Shown piece by piece: positions 9,181 through 18,394 of a DNA stretch of 64,000 bases. Position numbers and translations under genes: made by a program. The first letter of the stretch is position 1, and each line of letters begins with the position of its first letter. The stretch spans positions 80,754 through 144,753 of the forward strand of contig JABLXC010000023.1 of assembly GCA_013178185.1 (NCBI GenBank), read 5' to 3'. A model generated the notes under the pieces. The model was not told where the DNA came from. It was given only the letters and a program-made list of their open reading frames with translations, and made no database searches. The DNA comes from Anaerolineae bacterium (GTDB lineage Bacteria > Chloroflexota > Anaerolineae > Anaerolineales > Anaerolineaceae).

Positions 9181-9792
9181 CTAATCAATTTCAGCGAATA
9201 TATCCTTCTCGGGTATGGCGCCATTTCTAAGAATTTTGATTGGCGAGGTGGTGCAGTCTACAACTGTGGATGGGATGCCGCCTGAAACTGGACCACCATC
9301 CAATATCAAGTTGGTCCGGTCACACAGCTGGTCCATTACCTCGATGACCGATTTTCCCTCCGGCTTTCCGGAGAGATTAGCTGATGTAGTCGCAAGGGGA
9401 CCGCATAACCTCAAGAGTGTGAGCGCAAATTGATGACGCGGCATTCTAACCCCGATGGTCGGCAATGGGGAAAGATTCTCTGGCAGGTTAGGGTTTTTGT
9501 TCACGACCAGTGTCAATGCCCCGGGCCAGAATTTGCCAGCCAATTTCTTAGCTGAAGGCGGGAGGTCCTTGATGATGGCAGGTAGCTGGTCGAGGCCTCC
9601 AATTAGGATAGCGATTGCTTTTTCCTGGGACCGCCCCTTGATTTCATACAGGCGATTAATCCCGCTTTTTGAAAAGGCAGCTGCACCCAGCCCGTAAACT
9701 GTATCGGTTGGGAATACGATGGTTCTCTCCTGATTAATCAACGAGAGCGAGCGTTCTAAGGCTCTTGGATGTTCAATGGGGAGAATTTCCAT
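9181..9792 (-). CDS. tsaC: L-threonylcarbamoyladenylate synthase
   Basis: Makes threonylcarbamoyl-AMP from threonine, bicarbonate and ATP, the first step of the t6A37 modification of tRNAs that read ANN codons. The 203-residue protein is the short YrdC-only form, lacking the extra Sua5 domain. Family motifs: TVYGLGAAA near residue 32, KGRSQEKAIAILI, and TSANLSGKPEG. It follows prmC by 20 bases in a prfA-prmC-tsaC run on the minus strand, a common arrangement of translation genes (RF1, its methyltransferase, TsaC/Sua5) in many bacteria. The ATG at 9792 is at the expected family start. Confidence 0.93.
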   Translation of the reverse strand: MEILPIEHPRALERSLSLINQERTIVFPTDTVYGLGAAAFSKSGINRLYEIKGRSQEKAIAILIGGLDQLPAIIKDLPPSAKKLAGKFWPGALTLVVNKNPNLPENLSPLPTIGVRMPRHQFALTLLRLCGPLATTSANLSGKPEGKSVIEVMDQLCDRTNLILDGGPVSGGIPSTVVDCTTSPIKILRNGAIPEKDIFAEID

Positions 9793-9811
9793 GTCCTTCC
9801 TTTCGAGCGCT

Positions 9812-10669
9812 TTACGTTCTCACCCTTAATATTCTTGGAAAACCTGAATAGTCCAGAATTAAGTCGGCGTTTGATTTGGGAAAGAACTGTTTTGCCAGAT
9901 CTTGTACCGGACCGCCTAGGGTCTGTTCTATTTCCATCAAGATCACTCCGCCAGGTTTTAGTATCCTGGGAGCGCTTCTTATAATTTCGCGGATAAAGAA
10001 CAGGCCATCTTCTCCTCCATCCAGGGCGGATAAAGGCTCACTTCTGGCGACCTCAAGGCTGGCGAGCGCTTTTGTCGGAATATAGGGGGGATTGGTAACA
10101 AGCAAATCAAATTTTCCACTAATCCCACGCAACAGGTTGGCTTGCAACAAGGTTATTCGATGCTGGAGATTGTGAAAAAGGACATTTTCTTGTGCAATTT
10201 TCAGCGGCGGCCAATACCGGTCAGTGGCAATCAATTGAAGGTTGGGGGAATGCTTCGCCAGGGATATTGCAATACATCCCGAACCGGTTCCAATTTCAAG
10301 CGCGAGGTGCGCTTCTGGATTTTTATTCAGCCAATTGATAGCGTTTTCGACAAGCAATTCGGTTTCTGGGCGCGGAACCAGCACATCGGGCGTCACTCGA
10401 AATTGCAGGCCATAAAACTCTTTTTCCCCTGTAAGATACGCCAGAGGAACGCCAAAAGCAAGGTCTTTCAACGCTTGTGAAAGCTTTTCATTTTCCTCGG
10501 GGGTTATGATTACATCTGAGTGAGCAATCACCCATTCCTTGGTTTTGCCCAGCACATGCGCTGCCAGCGCCTGGGCTTCCAAATAAGGTGTTGTTGTGCG
10601 ACCAGCCAGGGCACTGCGAGCCCTTGCAAGCCAGCGCGCCAAATTAATCGGCGTTGTTCTCGAACCCAT
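9812..10669 (-). CDS. prmC: Peptide chain release factor N5-glutamine methyltransferase
   Basis: Methylates the glutamine of the GGQ motif in release factors RF1 and RF2, using S-adenosylmethionine. It has an N-terminal helical domain (about 1-80), the SAM-binding motif ALEIGTGSGCIAISLA near residue 125, and the catalytic NPPY tetrapeptide (VTNPPYIPT) near 195. With the ATG at 10669 the protein has 285 residues, a normal length; a GTG at 10696 in the same frame would add nine residues and overlap prfA further. Either way it overlaps the 3' end of prfA, whose product is its substrate, which argues for coupling. Confidence 0.93.
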   Translation of the reverse strand: MGSRTTPINLARWLARARSALAGRTTTPYLEAQALAAHVLGKTKEWVIAHSDVIITPEENEKLSQALKDLAFGVPLAYLTGEKEFYGLQFRVTPDVLVPRPETELLVENAINWLNKNPEAHLALEIGTGSGCIAISLAKHSPNLQLIATDRYWPPLKIAQENVLFHNLQHRITLLQANLLRGISGKFDLLVTNPPYIPTKALASLEVARSEPLSALDGGEDGLFFIREIIRSAPRILKPGGVILMEIEQTLGGPVQDLAKQFFPKSNADLILDYSGFPRILRVRT

Positions 10670-11720
10670 GAGAGGCAAGGCGTTCAGCTTCAGCACTGAG
10701 GGTTAGCTCTTCAATAAATTGATCGATTTCCCCATTCATCACGGCAGGGAGGTTATACGACGAAAGATTGATGCGGTGATCTGTGACTCTGGACTGTGGG
10801 TAGTTATACGTGCGGATTTTTTCTGCCCTTTCTCCAGTTCCTACCTGTGACCTTCGGGTTGAGTCAAGTTCCTGCTGTCGTTTCTCTTCTTCGATTTCAT
10901 ACAAACGTGCCCTTAGAATACTCATGGCGCGTAATTTGTTTTGAAGCTGCGAACGTTCGTCCTGGCAGGCTACGACAATTCCAGTAGGGATGTGCGTGAT
11001 GCGGATGGCGGTGGAGTTCTTTTGTACGTTTTGACCGCCAGCGCCCGCCGAACGGTATACATCGATCTTTATATCACTTTCGGGAATATCAATGTCGACT
11101 TCTTCTACTTCGGCCAGCACAGCTACGGTAACGGTTGAGGTGTGAATTCGGCCAGATGCTTCAGTTGCAGGAACCCTCTGAACACGGTGAACACCTGACT
11201 CCCATTTCAGGCGCGAATATACTCCTTTGCCCTGGATTGAAAAAATAATTTCCTTAAAACCACCAATGCCGGTTTCATTTTGCGATAGGATTTCTACTTT
11301 CCAATTTTTCTTTTCTGCATAGAGCGAATACATGCGGAATAAGTCGGCTGCAAATAAACCAGCCTCATCGCCGCCTGTACCAGCTCGAATTTCTACGATA
11401 ACACTTCGTTCATCACGGGGGTCTTTGGGGATGAGCATCGCTTTTAATTCTTTTTCCAGGTGTTCGACCTCTGGATAGAGTTCTTCCAATTCCATACTTG
11501 CTAATTGCGATAATTCCGCATCGTTCGAATCGACCAATGTGCGCGCTTCATCGATACGCTTTAGCGTTTCGCGATACTTAGCTGCCTTTTCTATTAAAGG
11601 TTCAAGTTCTGATCGTTCTTTACTAAGTTCGGCAACGCGGTGGTAATCGGTTGATGATTCTTCTAACTGGCGGTTAATTTCTGCAAATCGTTCTTCTATC
11701 GAAGTAAGCTTTTCTAACAT
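10644..11720 (-). CDS. prfA: Peptide chain release factor 1
   Basis: Recognises UAA and UAG in the ribosomal A site and triggers peptide release. The 358 residues from ATG 11720 (MLEKLTSIEERF) fit RF1 (about 356-360); the open frame extends 39 codons further upstream but without family similarity. Seen are the codon-recognition region with RVPATEASGRIHTST and the catalytic GGQ in SAGAGGQNVQ. These features are RF1-like. It overlaps prmC at its 3' end. The 5' side faces cydA across about 220 bp that must hold divergent promoters. Confidence 0.95.
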   Translation of the reverse strand: MLEKLTSIEERFAEINRQLEESSTDYHRVAELSKERSELEPLIEKAAKYRETLKRIDEARTLVDSNDAELSQLASMELEELYPEVEHLEKELKAMLIPKDPRDERSVIVEIRAGTGGDEAGLFAADLFRMYSLYAEKKNWKVEILSQNETGIGGFKEIIFSIQGKGVYSRLKWESGVHRVQRVPATEASGRIHTSTVTVAVLAEVEEVDIDIPESDIKIDVYRSAGAGGQNVQKNSTAIRITHIPTGIVVACQDERSQLQNKLRAMSILRARLYEIEEEKRQQELDSTRRSQVGTGERAEKIRTYNYPQSRVTDHRINLSSYNLPAVMNGEIDQFIEELTLSAEAERLASHGFENNAD

Positions 11721-11940
11721 AGGTAGTATCTGATCAACTTTCGAAATAATTAATCTTAATCCTCTAAGCGATACATTATACCAGCGTTCATGAAGGGTTC
11801 GTGGAAAGCGAATGTCAGGACAAAAAGGTGATGACATTTATGGTGAAACCTATAATTTTTGAGATAAAATTCACAATAGAGCAGGCACTTGTCGGATTGA
11901 ATGGGGTGGTCAAGTTGATTCTATTTTCCTTGGAGGTCAG

Positions 11941-13317
11941 ATGAATCCAACGCCTCTTGCTCAGTGGCAGTTCGCAATCACTTCAGTTTATCATTTCTTC
12001 TTCGTTCCCTTAACGCTCGGTCTTTCAGTTCTAGTTGCCATTATGGAAACGCTTTACGTTCGCACAGGCCGAGATTTGTATAAGCGCATGACGAAATTCT
12101 GGGGGAAATTATTCTTAATCAATTTTGCGATGGGTGTGGTGACGGGTATTGTGCAGGAATTCCAATTTGGGATGAATTGGTCTGAATATTCTAGATTTGT
12201 TGGCAATATCTTCGGCGCACCGCTGGCAATCGAAGCCCTTTTAGCGTTCTTCCTCGAGTCGACTTTTTTGGGGTTATGGATTTTCGGCTGGGACAAGCTC
12301 TCTAAGAAAATGCACCTTGCTGCGATCTGGCTGGTGGCCTTTGGGTCTAATTTGTCCGCGCTGTGGATTTTGATTGCGAACTCGTTTATGCAGCAGCCCA
12401 CTGGTTACGCGATCGAGAACGGTCAGGCTGTGATGACCAGTTTTTGGGCGTTGGTCGCCAACCCTCATGTTTGGGTGCAGTTTCCCCACACGGTTCTATC
12501 GGGTTTTACGACTGGGGCGTTCTTTGTGATGGGAATCAGTGTTTACCAGTTGCTGCGAAAAAAAGAACCGGAATTCTTCAATCGGTCTTTTGAACTTGCC
12601 AATGTTTTTGGTGTCATTTCGGTGTTGCTGGTGATCCTGGTGGGACACAGCCAGGGCCAACATATGGTCCGGGTGCAGCCCATGAAAATGGCGGCGGCAG
12701 AGGCGCTTTGGCAAAGCGAGGATCCAGCTTCTTTCTCTCTGTTTACTATCGGAGATGAAAAGAATTTAGATGATGTGTTTGCAATACGGATTCCGCGCGT
12801 TCTGAGTTTGCTGGCTTATAACCGTCTGGATGGTGAAGTGAAAGGTATCCGGGATCTTCAGGCGGAGTATGAGACGCTGTACGGCCCTGGAAATTACGTG
12901 CCTTCTGTATTTACTGCTTATTGGTCTTTCCGCATCATGGTCGGTTCTGGATTCTTGATGCTGTTCTTATCGGCCTGGACGCTTTTTCGTATGATGCGTG
13001 GTCTACCTGTGGTGGTGGGAAAATATTTTAAGTTCTTTCCTCTGGCAATTCTGCTACCATATGCTGCCAATACAACGGGCTGGTTATTAACCGAGATGGG
13101 AAGACAGCCTTGGGTAGTTTTCGGGCTGATGAAAACAGCAGACGCCGTATCGCCAACCGTTTCTTTTGGCCATATTCTTACTACCTTGATTGGGTTTACC
13201 CTTGTTTACGGTTTATTAATGGGAGCGGATTTGTATCTTCTGGCGAAGCACGCTAAGGCGGGTCCGGAAATACAAACTCCGACGCGCACAGTCAATGACC
13301 AGGCTTATTGGGAATAG
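11941..13317 (+). CDS. cydA: Cytochrome bd ubiquinol oxidase subunit I
   Basis: Membrane subunit that binds the haems and oxidises quinol, reducing O2 to water with high affinity. The 458 residues give the short Q-loop form found in Firmicutes and Chloroflexota. Likely haem ligands are His18 (VYHFFF), His183 (FPHTVLSG) and Met333 (SFRIMVG). Other conserved parts are the GRQPW motif near residue 387 and the GHSQGQ segment. TTGGAGGTC precedes the ATG by five bases. It is followed immediately by cydB. In an otherwise fermentative gene set this oxidase probably removes oxygen or supports microaerobic respiration. Confidence 0.95.
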   Translation: MNPTPLAQWQFAITSVYHFFFVPLTLGLSVLVAIMETLYVRTGRDLYKRMTKFWGKLFLINFAMGVVTGIVQEFQFGMNWSEYSRFVGNIFGAPLAIEALLAFFLESTFLGLWIFGWDKLSKKMHLAAIWLVAFGSNLSALWILIANSFMQQPTGYAIENGQAVMTSFWALVANPHVWVQFPHTVLSGFTTGAFFVMGISVYQLLRKKEPEFFNRSFELANVFGVISVLLVILVGHSQGQHMVRVQPMKMAAAEALWQSEDPASFSLFTIGDEKNLDDVFAIRIPRVLSLLAYNRLDGEVKGIRDLQAEYETLYGPGNYVPSVFTAYWSFRIMVGSGFLMLFLSAWTLFRMMRGLPVVVGKYFKFFPLAILLPYAANTTGWLLTEMGRQPWVVFGLMKTADAVSPTVSFGHILTTLIGFTLVYGLLMGADLYLLAKHAKAGPEIQTPTRTVNDQAYWE

Positions 13318-13328
13318 GAGAAGAAATT

Positions 13329-14345
13329 ATGGAACTCAATACTCTATGGTTTATTTTGATTGGCGTTCTTTATACCGGCTACTTGGTACTGGAAGGATTT
13401 GATTTTGGCGTGGGCATTCTTCTCCCTTTTCTTGGGAAAAACGATACTCAACGAAGAATGATCATCAATACCGTTGGACCTCATTGGGATGGCAATGAAG
13501 TCTGGTTAATCACGGCGGGCGGGGCGACGTTTGCAGCTTTTCCGCACTGGTATGCAACGATGTTCAGCGGGTTTTACCTCCCACTATTTATCATTTTGAT
13601 TGCTTTGATCATCCGAGGTGTGGCGTTTGAGTTCCGCAGCAAAGACAATCATCCTTTCTGGCGGTCTTTTTGGGATTGGGGAATATTTTTTGGAAGCCTG
13701 ATCCCGGCACTTCTTTGGGGCGTTGCGTTTGCGAATCTTATCCGGGGCGTACCGATTGATGCCAATATGAATTATGTGGGAGGGTTCTGGAATCTATTAA
13801 ACCCTTATGCCTTGCTTGGCGGATTGCTGTCTTTGACTGGGTTTATGCTGCATGGCGCCATCTTTTTAGCTTTGAAGACGACCGGAAGGCTGCACGATAA
13901 TGCACGGAATGCAGCGATGAGAATTTGGCTGCCAGCTATTTTGATCCTCATGGTTTTTACGGTTTTTACCTATTTCGAGACGGATGTCCTGATAAAACTA
14001 GGAGTCAATCCTGGGGTGATCCCTATTGCCGCGGTACTTTGCGGACTGGTAACTGGCTGGTTCATAAGGCAAAAGCGTGATGGCTGGGCGTTCACTTTAA
14101 ACGCCCTGGCAATTGTCTTTTCAAGCGCAACCCTTTTCTTGATCCTTTTCCCCCGGGTGATGATCTCCAGCCTGAATCCTGCCTGGAGTTTGACGATCCA
14201 AAACAGCGCGTCAGCTCCCTATACCCTTAAAGTAATGACTATCGTGGCGGCAATTTTTGTTCCCATCGTTTTGCTTTATCAAGGCTGGACATATTGGGTT
14301 TTTAGAAAGCGTATTTCGGAACGATTGGAAGATTTGCATTATTAG
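13329..14345 (+). CDS. cydB: Cytochrome bd ubiquinol oxidase subunit II
   Basis: Second membrane subunit of cytochrome bd, 338 residues with eight or nine helices. The N-terminal motif LEGFDFGVG and the following GPHWDGNEVWL are diagnostic. The open frame starts earlier (13308), but AGGAGAAG at 13316-13323 sits just before ATG 13329, which is also the family start, so this start is chosen. It lies 11 bases after the end of cydA in a two-gene operon that ends with a strong terminator. No cydX-like small gene was recognised after it. Confidence 0.95.
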   Translation: MELNTLWFILIGVLYTGYLVLEGFDFGVGILLPFLGKNDTQRRMIINTVGPHWDGNEVWLITAGGATFAAFPHWYATMFSGFYLPLFIILIALIIRGVAFEFRSKDNHPFWRSFWDWGIFFGSLIPALLWGVAFANLIRGVPIDANMNYVGGFWNLLNPYALLGGLLSLTGFMLHGAIFLALKTTGRLHDNARNAAMRIWLPAILILMVFTVFTYFETDVLIKLGVNPGVIPIAAVLCGLVTGWFIRQKRDGWAFTLNALAIVFSSATLFLILFPRVMISSLNPAWSLTIQNSASAPYTLKVMTIVAAIFVPIVLLYQGWTYWVFRKRISERLEDLHY

Positions 14346-14364
14346 CTTTGCCAGGAGCTGATAT

Positions 14365-14402
14365 AAACCTGCCTAAGTTTCGTTACCGGGCAGGTTTTTT
14401 TT
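14365..14402 (+). terminator. Terminator of cydAB
   Basis: AAACCTGCC (14365-14373) pairs with GGCAGGTTT (14389-14397), running into a T8 stretch. Confidence 0.85.
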
Positions 14403-14485
14403 AATTTTTAGTGTGTTGCTATTTACCAATGGGGGTTAATGCCTTAGAATCATCTTGCGAGATCCATGATTTTGGGAGGAACATT

Positions 14486-14908
14486 ATGTGCAATTGTTGT
14501 GAACGGAAAGTGGTTGTATCAGATCAATCTCCAAAGGTGATTGGGCCTTATTCCATTGGGGTGCAGGGTGGACATTTTGTATTTACATCGGGACAGCTTG
14601 GATTGGATCCTGCTACTGGGAATCTGGTGGAAGGAGGCGTAGAAGCTGAGACCCATCAAGCATTTACCAATCTCCGAACCGTCTTACAGGCGGCAGGGTC
14701 AGATCTGGATTATATTGTTAAAACTACTGTGTTTTTGCGGGATATCAATGATTTTTCAAGAATGAACGAAGTTTATTCAAAATTTTTTACAGGTGCTCCT
14801 CCTGCGAGAACGGCCATTCAGGCGGGCAATTTACCCAAAGGAGCGGCCGTTGAGATCGAGGCTGTTGCAATTATTCCTTGTAAAGATGGCGAATGTCATT
14901 GTAAGTAG
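14486..14908 (+). CDS. RidA-family protein with cysteine-rich ends
   Basis: RidA proteins hydrolyse reactive 2-imino or enamine intermediates released by PLP enzymes. The core (about residues 15-130) has the usual pattern IGPYSIGVQ, FTSGQLGLDP and the C-terminal EIEAVAI, with the conserved arginine in PPARTAI. The length is 140 residues from ATG 14486, placed six bases after GGGAGGA; an earlier start at 14411 has no such site. The odd feature is a pair of cysteine-rich tails: the protein begins MCNCCERK and ends CKDGECHCK, giving three cysteines at one end and three plus a histidine at the other. Ordinary RidA proteins lack both. This suggests metal binding or a redox role, which is inference. 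A collapsed two-component pair follows it. Confidence 0.88.
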   Translation: MCNCCERKVVVSDQSPKVIGPYSIGVQGGHFVFTSGQLGLDPATGNLVEGGVEAETHQAFTNLRTVLQAAGSDLDYIVKTTVFLRDINDFSRMNEVYSKFFTGAPPARTAIQAGNLPKGAAVEIEAVAIIPCKDGECHCK

Positions 14909-14910
14909 GT

Positions 14911-15003
14911 ATGGCCTCTGAATTAATTCTGATAGTTGACGATGAAGCCAGCATTGTGGCTCTGGCACGCCTTTACGAGCAAGATTCACCGATGATATCT
15001 TAA
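14911..15003 (+). pseudogene. Response-regulator N-terminal fragment
   Basis: Thirty codons starting ATGGCCTCT encode MASELILIVDDEASIVALAR, the beta1-alpha1 part of a receiver domain with the acidic pair of aspartates, and then stop at TAA 15001-15003. The phosphoacceptor aspartate and the whole output domain are missing. Immediately downstream, in another frame, the sequence resembles the juxtamembrane part of a histidine kinase. The simplest reading is a deletion that removed most of the regulator and the sensor half of the kinase. It starts 3 bases after the ridA-like gene stop. Confidence 0.75.
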
Positions 15004-15095
15004 GGCCGGTAATTCGATCTGGCACCGTCGCTCTTTTTTTTGCATTTCTGCTTGGAATTGCGCTGACACGCTGGATATCAGGTCCTATTGAAAAA

Positions 15096-15914
15096 ATGGT
15101 CGGTGTTACCCGGAAGATATCGAAAGGACAATCTTCTGAAATCGAAATATCTGGCCCCACCGAAGTACAAAAATTAGGCAGTATTCTTCAGGAAATGATC
15201 GCCAGCGTAGAAGCCAGCCAGCGGTCTCAACGCGAGTTTGTTTCCAATATTTCTCATGAATTAAGAACGCCTTTGACCTCAGTTCAAGGATTCAGTCAGG
15301 TGATATTAGATGGAACGGCGCGCGACCCTGAAACGCTGCACCATGCGGCCAAGTTGATCAACAGCAAAGCCGGATGTTTACAGCGCCTGGCAAATGGATT
15401 GGTAGACCTTGCTCGCCTGGAACATGGCACAGTAGATTTGCAGTCTGGTATGATTGATCTTTCTGAACTGTTGGGTGGGATAGTCGAAAAATTGGCACCC
15501 CAGATTCAAGCGAAGTGCCTTGTGGTAACGCTTACGACTGGCGGGCTGCCAAAGATATATGGGGATGGCGATCGCCTTGCACAGGTGTTCTTAAACCTCC
15601 TGGACAATGCCATCAAATTTACTCCACCCGGCGGAAAGATTGAACTGACAGCCTATCGTATAAAAGATGCGGTCAATATTCGCGTGGTCGATAGTGGTCC
15701 TGGGATTTCCCTGGAAGATCAGAAAGGAAATTTTGAACGTTTGTACCAGGTCGAAAAATCCACGAGAGGGGGCGCTGGTCGTGGGATTGGATTAGAGCTA
15801 CCCATTGCCCAACAAATTGTGATAGCACATGGAGGGCAGATTCTGTTAGAATCGTCGCCAGGGCAAGGTGCGACCTTCACTGTGCAAATCCCGGTCGACC
15901 GAGAAAATTTATGA
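15096..15914 (+). pseudogene. Sensor histidine kinase, N-terminally truncated
   Basis: The first ATG gives a 272-residue protein made of the end of HAMP, HisKA (SNISHELRTP, phospho-His at residue 54) and HATPase_c (N box LLDNAIKF, G1 DSGPGI, G2 GRGIGLELP). The same frame is open and homologous further upstream, to about 14987, reading FTDDILRPVIRSG and then one hydrophobic helix and ISGPIEKM, but no ATG, GTG or TTG lies there. The periplasmic sensor domain and first helix are absent. The catalytic boxes are intact, so a soluble kinase could still be made, but without its sensor and with its probable regulator cut short it is most likely decaying. Its TGA overlaps the next ATG (ATGA). Confidence 0.75.
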
Positions 15915-16960
15915 CATCATCGCAAAACACGGAGAAACACCTCTTATCCATGCCCCTCGTTTCTATCATCATTCCATGTTACAATGAAGAAAACACCATT
16001 GGATTACTGCTGGAGGCGATTTACCTCCAGACTTTCTCGCGTGCGGCGATGGAAATTATTATCAGTGATGGTTTTTCAGTGGACCAGACGCGCGAGAAAG
16101 TGGCTGAATTTTGCAGAACTCATCCGGACATGGCTGTGCGGATTGTAGATAATCCAGCTCGGATTATCCCATCGGCGCTTAATCTGGCTATTCTCGCAGC
16201 CCACGGAGATTACATCGTACGATTGGATGCTCACTCAATCCCGAAAAGCGATTATATTGAACGTTGTGTGGCTGGGTTGGAGGCCCACCTGGGCGACAAT
16301 ATTGGCGGCGTCTGGAAAATCAAACCTGGCGGTTTAGGGTGGATGGCCGAGTCTATTGCCGAAGCGGCTTCTCATCCTTTGGGTGTGGGTGATGCTCGCT
16401 ACCGGTTTGGAGCGAAGCAAGGTGAAGTGGACACAGTTCCTTTTGGATCGTACCGACGAGATCTTTTTGACCGGATTGGCTTATTTGATGAGAGCCTGTT
16501 GACCAATGAGGATTATGAATTGAATGTGCGCATCCGAGAGAGTGGTGGGCGTGTCTGGATGGACCCACTTATTGAAACTACCTATATCGCACGCCCGACC
16601 ATTGGCGCGCTGGCTAAACAGTACTGGCGGTATGGCTTTTGGAAAGCGCGCATGCTGACGCGTTATCCGTCTACACTCCGGTGGCGGCAGGCGCTTCCAC
16701 CTTTGTTTGTTCTAGGAGTGATCGGGCTGGTTATTCTTTCCATGTTTGGGTATGCCGGACGGGTTGGACTGTCTGTTGTGCTGGGATTGTACGGCGCAGT
16801 TCTTCTGGCCGGCGCTTTCCCCAACACCTTGAAAAACCGGAAGCCTGGTTACTTGGTTGGGATCCCTTTGGCAATTTCCACGATGCACTTTTCGTGGGGT
16901 TTGGGATTTCTCTGGAGTCTAGTTCGAATGCCGGTGGAGAGAATTCGCGGGCGTTTTTAA
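15911..16960 (+). CDS. Glycosyltransferase family 2 (ExoA-like)
   Basis: A 349-residue membrane-associated glycosyltransferase for exopolysaccharide repeat-unit assembly. The GT-A domain (about 15-250) shows VSIIIPCYNEENTI, the acidic motif RLDAHS where DxD is expected, and NEDYELN as the likely catalytic/ED segment. Two or three hydrophobic helices follow at the C-terminus (about 260-335). The overall pattern resembles succinoglycan ExoA. It overlaps the kinase remnant by four bases and begins a plus-strand run of seven closely packed envelope genes. The sugar donor is unknown. Confidence 0.88.
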   Translation: MTSSQNTEKHLLSMPLVSIIIPCYNEENTIGLLLEAIYLQTFSRAAMEIIISDGFSVDQTREKVAEFCRTHPDMAVRIVDNPARIIPSALNLAILAAHGDYIVRLDAHSIPKSDYIERCVAGLEAHLGDNIGGVWKIKPGGLGWMAESIAEAASHPLGVGDARYRFGAKQGEVDTVPFGSYRRDLFDRIGLFDESLLTNEDYELNVRIRESGGRVWMDPLIETTYIARPTIGALAKQYWRYGFWKARMLTRYPSTLRWRQALPPLFVLGVIGLVILSMFGYAGRVGLSVVLGLYGAVLLAGAFPNTLKNRKPGYLVGIPLAISTMHFSWGLGFLWSLVRMPVERIRGRF

Positions 16961-16965
16961 GGTTT

Positions 16966-18393
16966 ATGGATACTATTCAGATTACACAGAGACCTTTATT
17001 TTGGCGACTGCGACCAGGTGAACGGCGGTTGATTCTGGTTGTTGGGGATGTGCTAGCAAACCTGCTGGCTATGATGGCGGCGCTTTACTTTTGGGCGATG
17101 AAGGATGCCTGGCTTGATTTCTCGTGGGAATTTTTGCGAGAACGCCCGGATCCCTGGTTCTATTTGCTGCCGATCGTCTGGTTATTGCTTACAACGGAAT
17201 TGTATGATGTTCGCAGAGCGGGAAGGTTATCTGATACGATTCGTGGGATTGGGATTGCGACTGGGGTTTGCCTCAGTATCTACTTGCTCGTTTTTTTCCT
17301 TGCTCCCCCTAATTCCCTGCCGAGGCGCGGATTTGCTGTTTACATCCTGGCCGTCACTATTTTGACTTTATGTTGGCGATTGGTGTATATTCGTGTTTTT
17401 ACGGCGCCCCTGTTTCTTCGCAGGGCCGTTATTGTCGGCGCGGGTAGAGCAGGTTCGACGCTGGCCAAAATTATTGCTTCTACCTGGCCCCATCCATTTT
17501 TTGTGGTGGGATTTGTAGATGACGATGTTAAAAAAATTGGTCTTGAAATTGAGGGTTTCAAAGTTTTAGGGGGCAGCCAGAACCTTTTCGAGATCATCCG
17601 AGATTTTCAAGTTACGGATATTATTTTTGCGATTTCCGTGAAGATGGAACCAAGAATGTTTGAGGCTTTAATTGCTGCCGAGGAACAGGGCATTGAGATC
17701 ACGACGATGCCGGTGGTTTATGAAGAAGTTCTTGGAAGGGTTCCAATTTTTCTATTACAATCTGACTGGATCCTGCGGTCGTTTTTCGACCAGGCTCATG
17801 TCAGTAGTTTTTATGAGATGGCAAAGCGGTTGATGGATATCATAGGCGGATTGATAGGGACGATTACGCTCCTTTTGTTGTTGCCGTTTATCTCCCTGGC
17901 AATTCTTCTTGATTCTGGGTGGCCGATATTCTATTCACAAACCCGGCTGGGGAGAAGCGGCCAGTCTTACAAGATTTTTAAGTTTCGGACAATGTGTGTT
18001 GACGCTGAAAAGGACGGTGTTGCAAGGCCGGCGCAAGAGAATGATGCGCGTATTACACGGGTTGGGAAGTTACTGAGGAAAAGCCATTTGGATGAGTTTC
18101 CGCAATTTCTTAATGTCTTGCGCGGAGAAATGAGTCTGGTTGGGCCGCGCGCAGAACGCCCTGAAATTGTTGAGACTTTACAATCCCAGGTGCCGTTTTA
18201 CCGCGCCCGGCTGTTGGTCCGTCCTGGCATAACCGGTTGGGCGCAGATCAACTTTGGATATGCCAATACTGTTGCGGCGAATGGCATCAAGTTGGAATAT
18301 GACCTTTATTACATTAAGCATAGAAACTTAATGCTTGATCTAAATGTGATTGTACGAACCCTGGGCGCAGTCATCGGGCTTAGAGGACAATGA
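16966..18393 (+). CDS. Exopolysaccharide polyprenyl glycosylphosphotransferase
   Basis: Transfers a sugar-1-phosphate from a nucleotide sugar to undecaprenyl phosphate, starting an exopolysaccharide or O-antigen unit at the inner membrane. It has 475 residues with four N-terminal helices, a CoA-binding-like Rossmann region (VIVGAGRAGSTLAKII), a fifth helix near residue 300 and the catalytic bacterial sugar transferase domain. Signature parts: FKFRTM, HLDEFPQFLNVLRGEMSLVG and RPGITGWAQINFG. The start at ATG 16966 lies five bases after the previous stop; the frame is open much further upstream inside the glycosyltransferase gene but without similarity. It overlaps nothing and is followed one base later by the CapD-like gene. 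Confidence 0.9.
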   Translation: MDTIQITQRPLFWRLRPGERRLILVVGDVLANLLAMMAALYFWAMKDAWLDFSWEFLRERPDPWFYLLPIVWLLLTTELYDVRRAGRLSDTIRGIGIATGVCLSIYLLVFFLAPPNSLPRRGFAVYILAVTILTLCWRLVYIRVFTAPLFLRRAVIVGAGRAGSTLAKIIASTWPHPFFVVGFVDDDVKKIGLEIEGFKVLGGSQNLFEIIRDFQVTDIIFAISVKMEPRMFEALIAAEEQGIEITTMPVVYEEVLGRVPIFLLQSDWILRSFFDQAHVSSFYEMAKRLMDIIGGLIGTITLLLLLPFISLAILLDSGWPIFYSQTRLGRSGQSYKIFKFRTMCVDAEKDGVARPAQENDARITRVGKLLRKSHLDEFPQFLNVLRGEMSLVGPRAERPEIVETLQSQVPFYRARLLVRPGITGWAQINFGYANTVAANGIKLEYDLYYIKHRNLMLDLNVIVRTLGAVIGLRGQ

Positions 18394-18394
18394 G

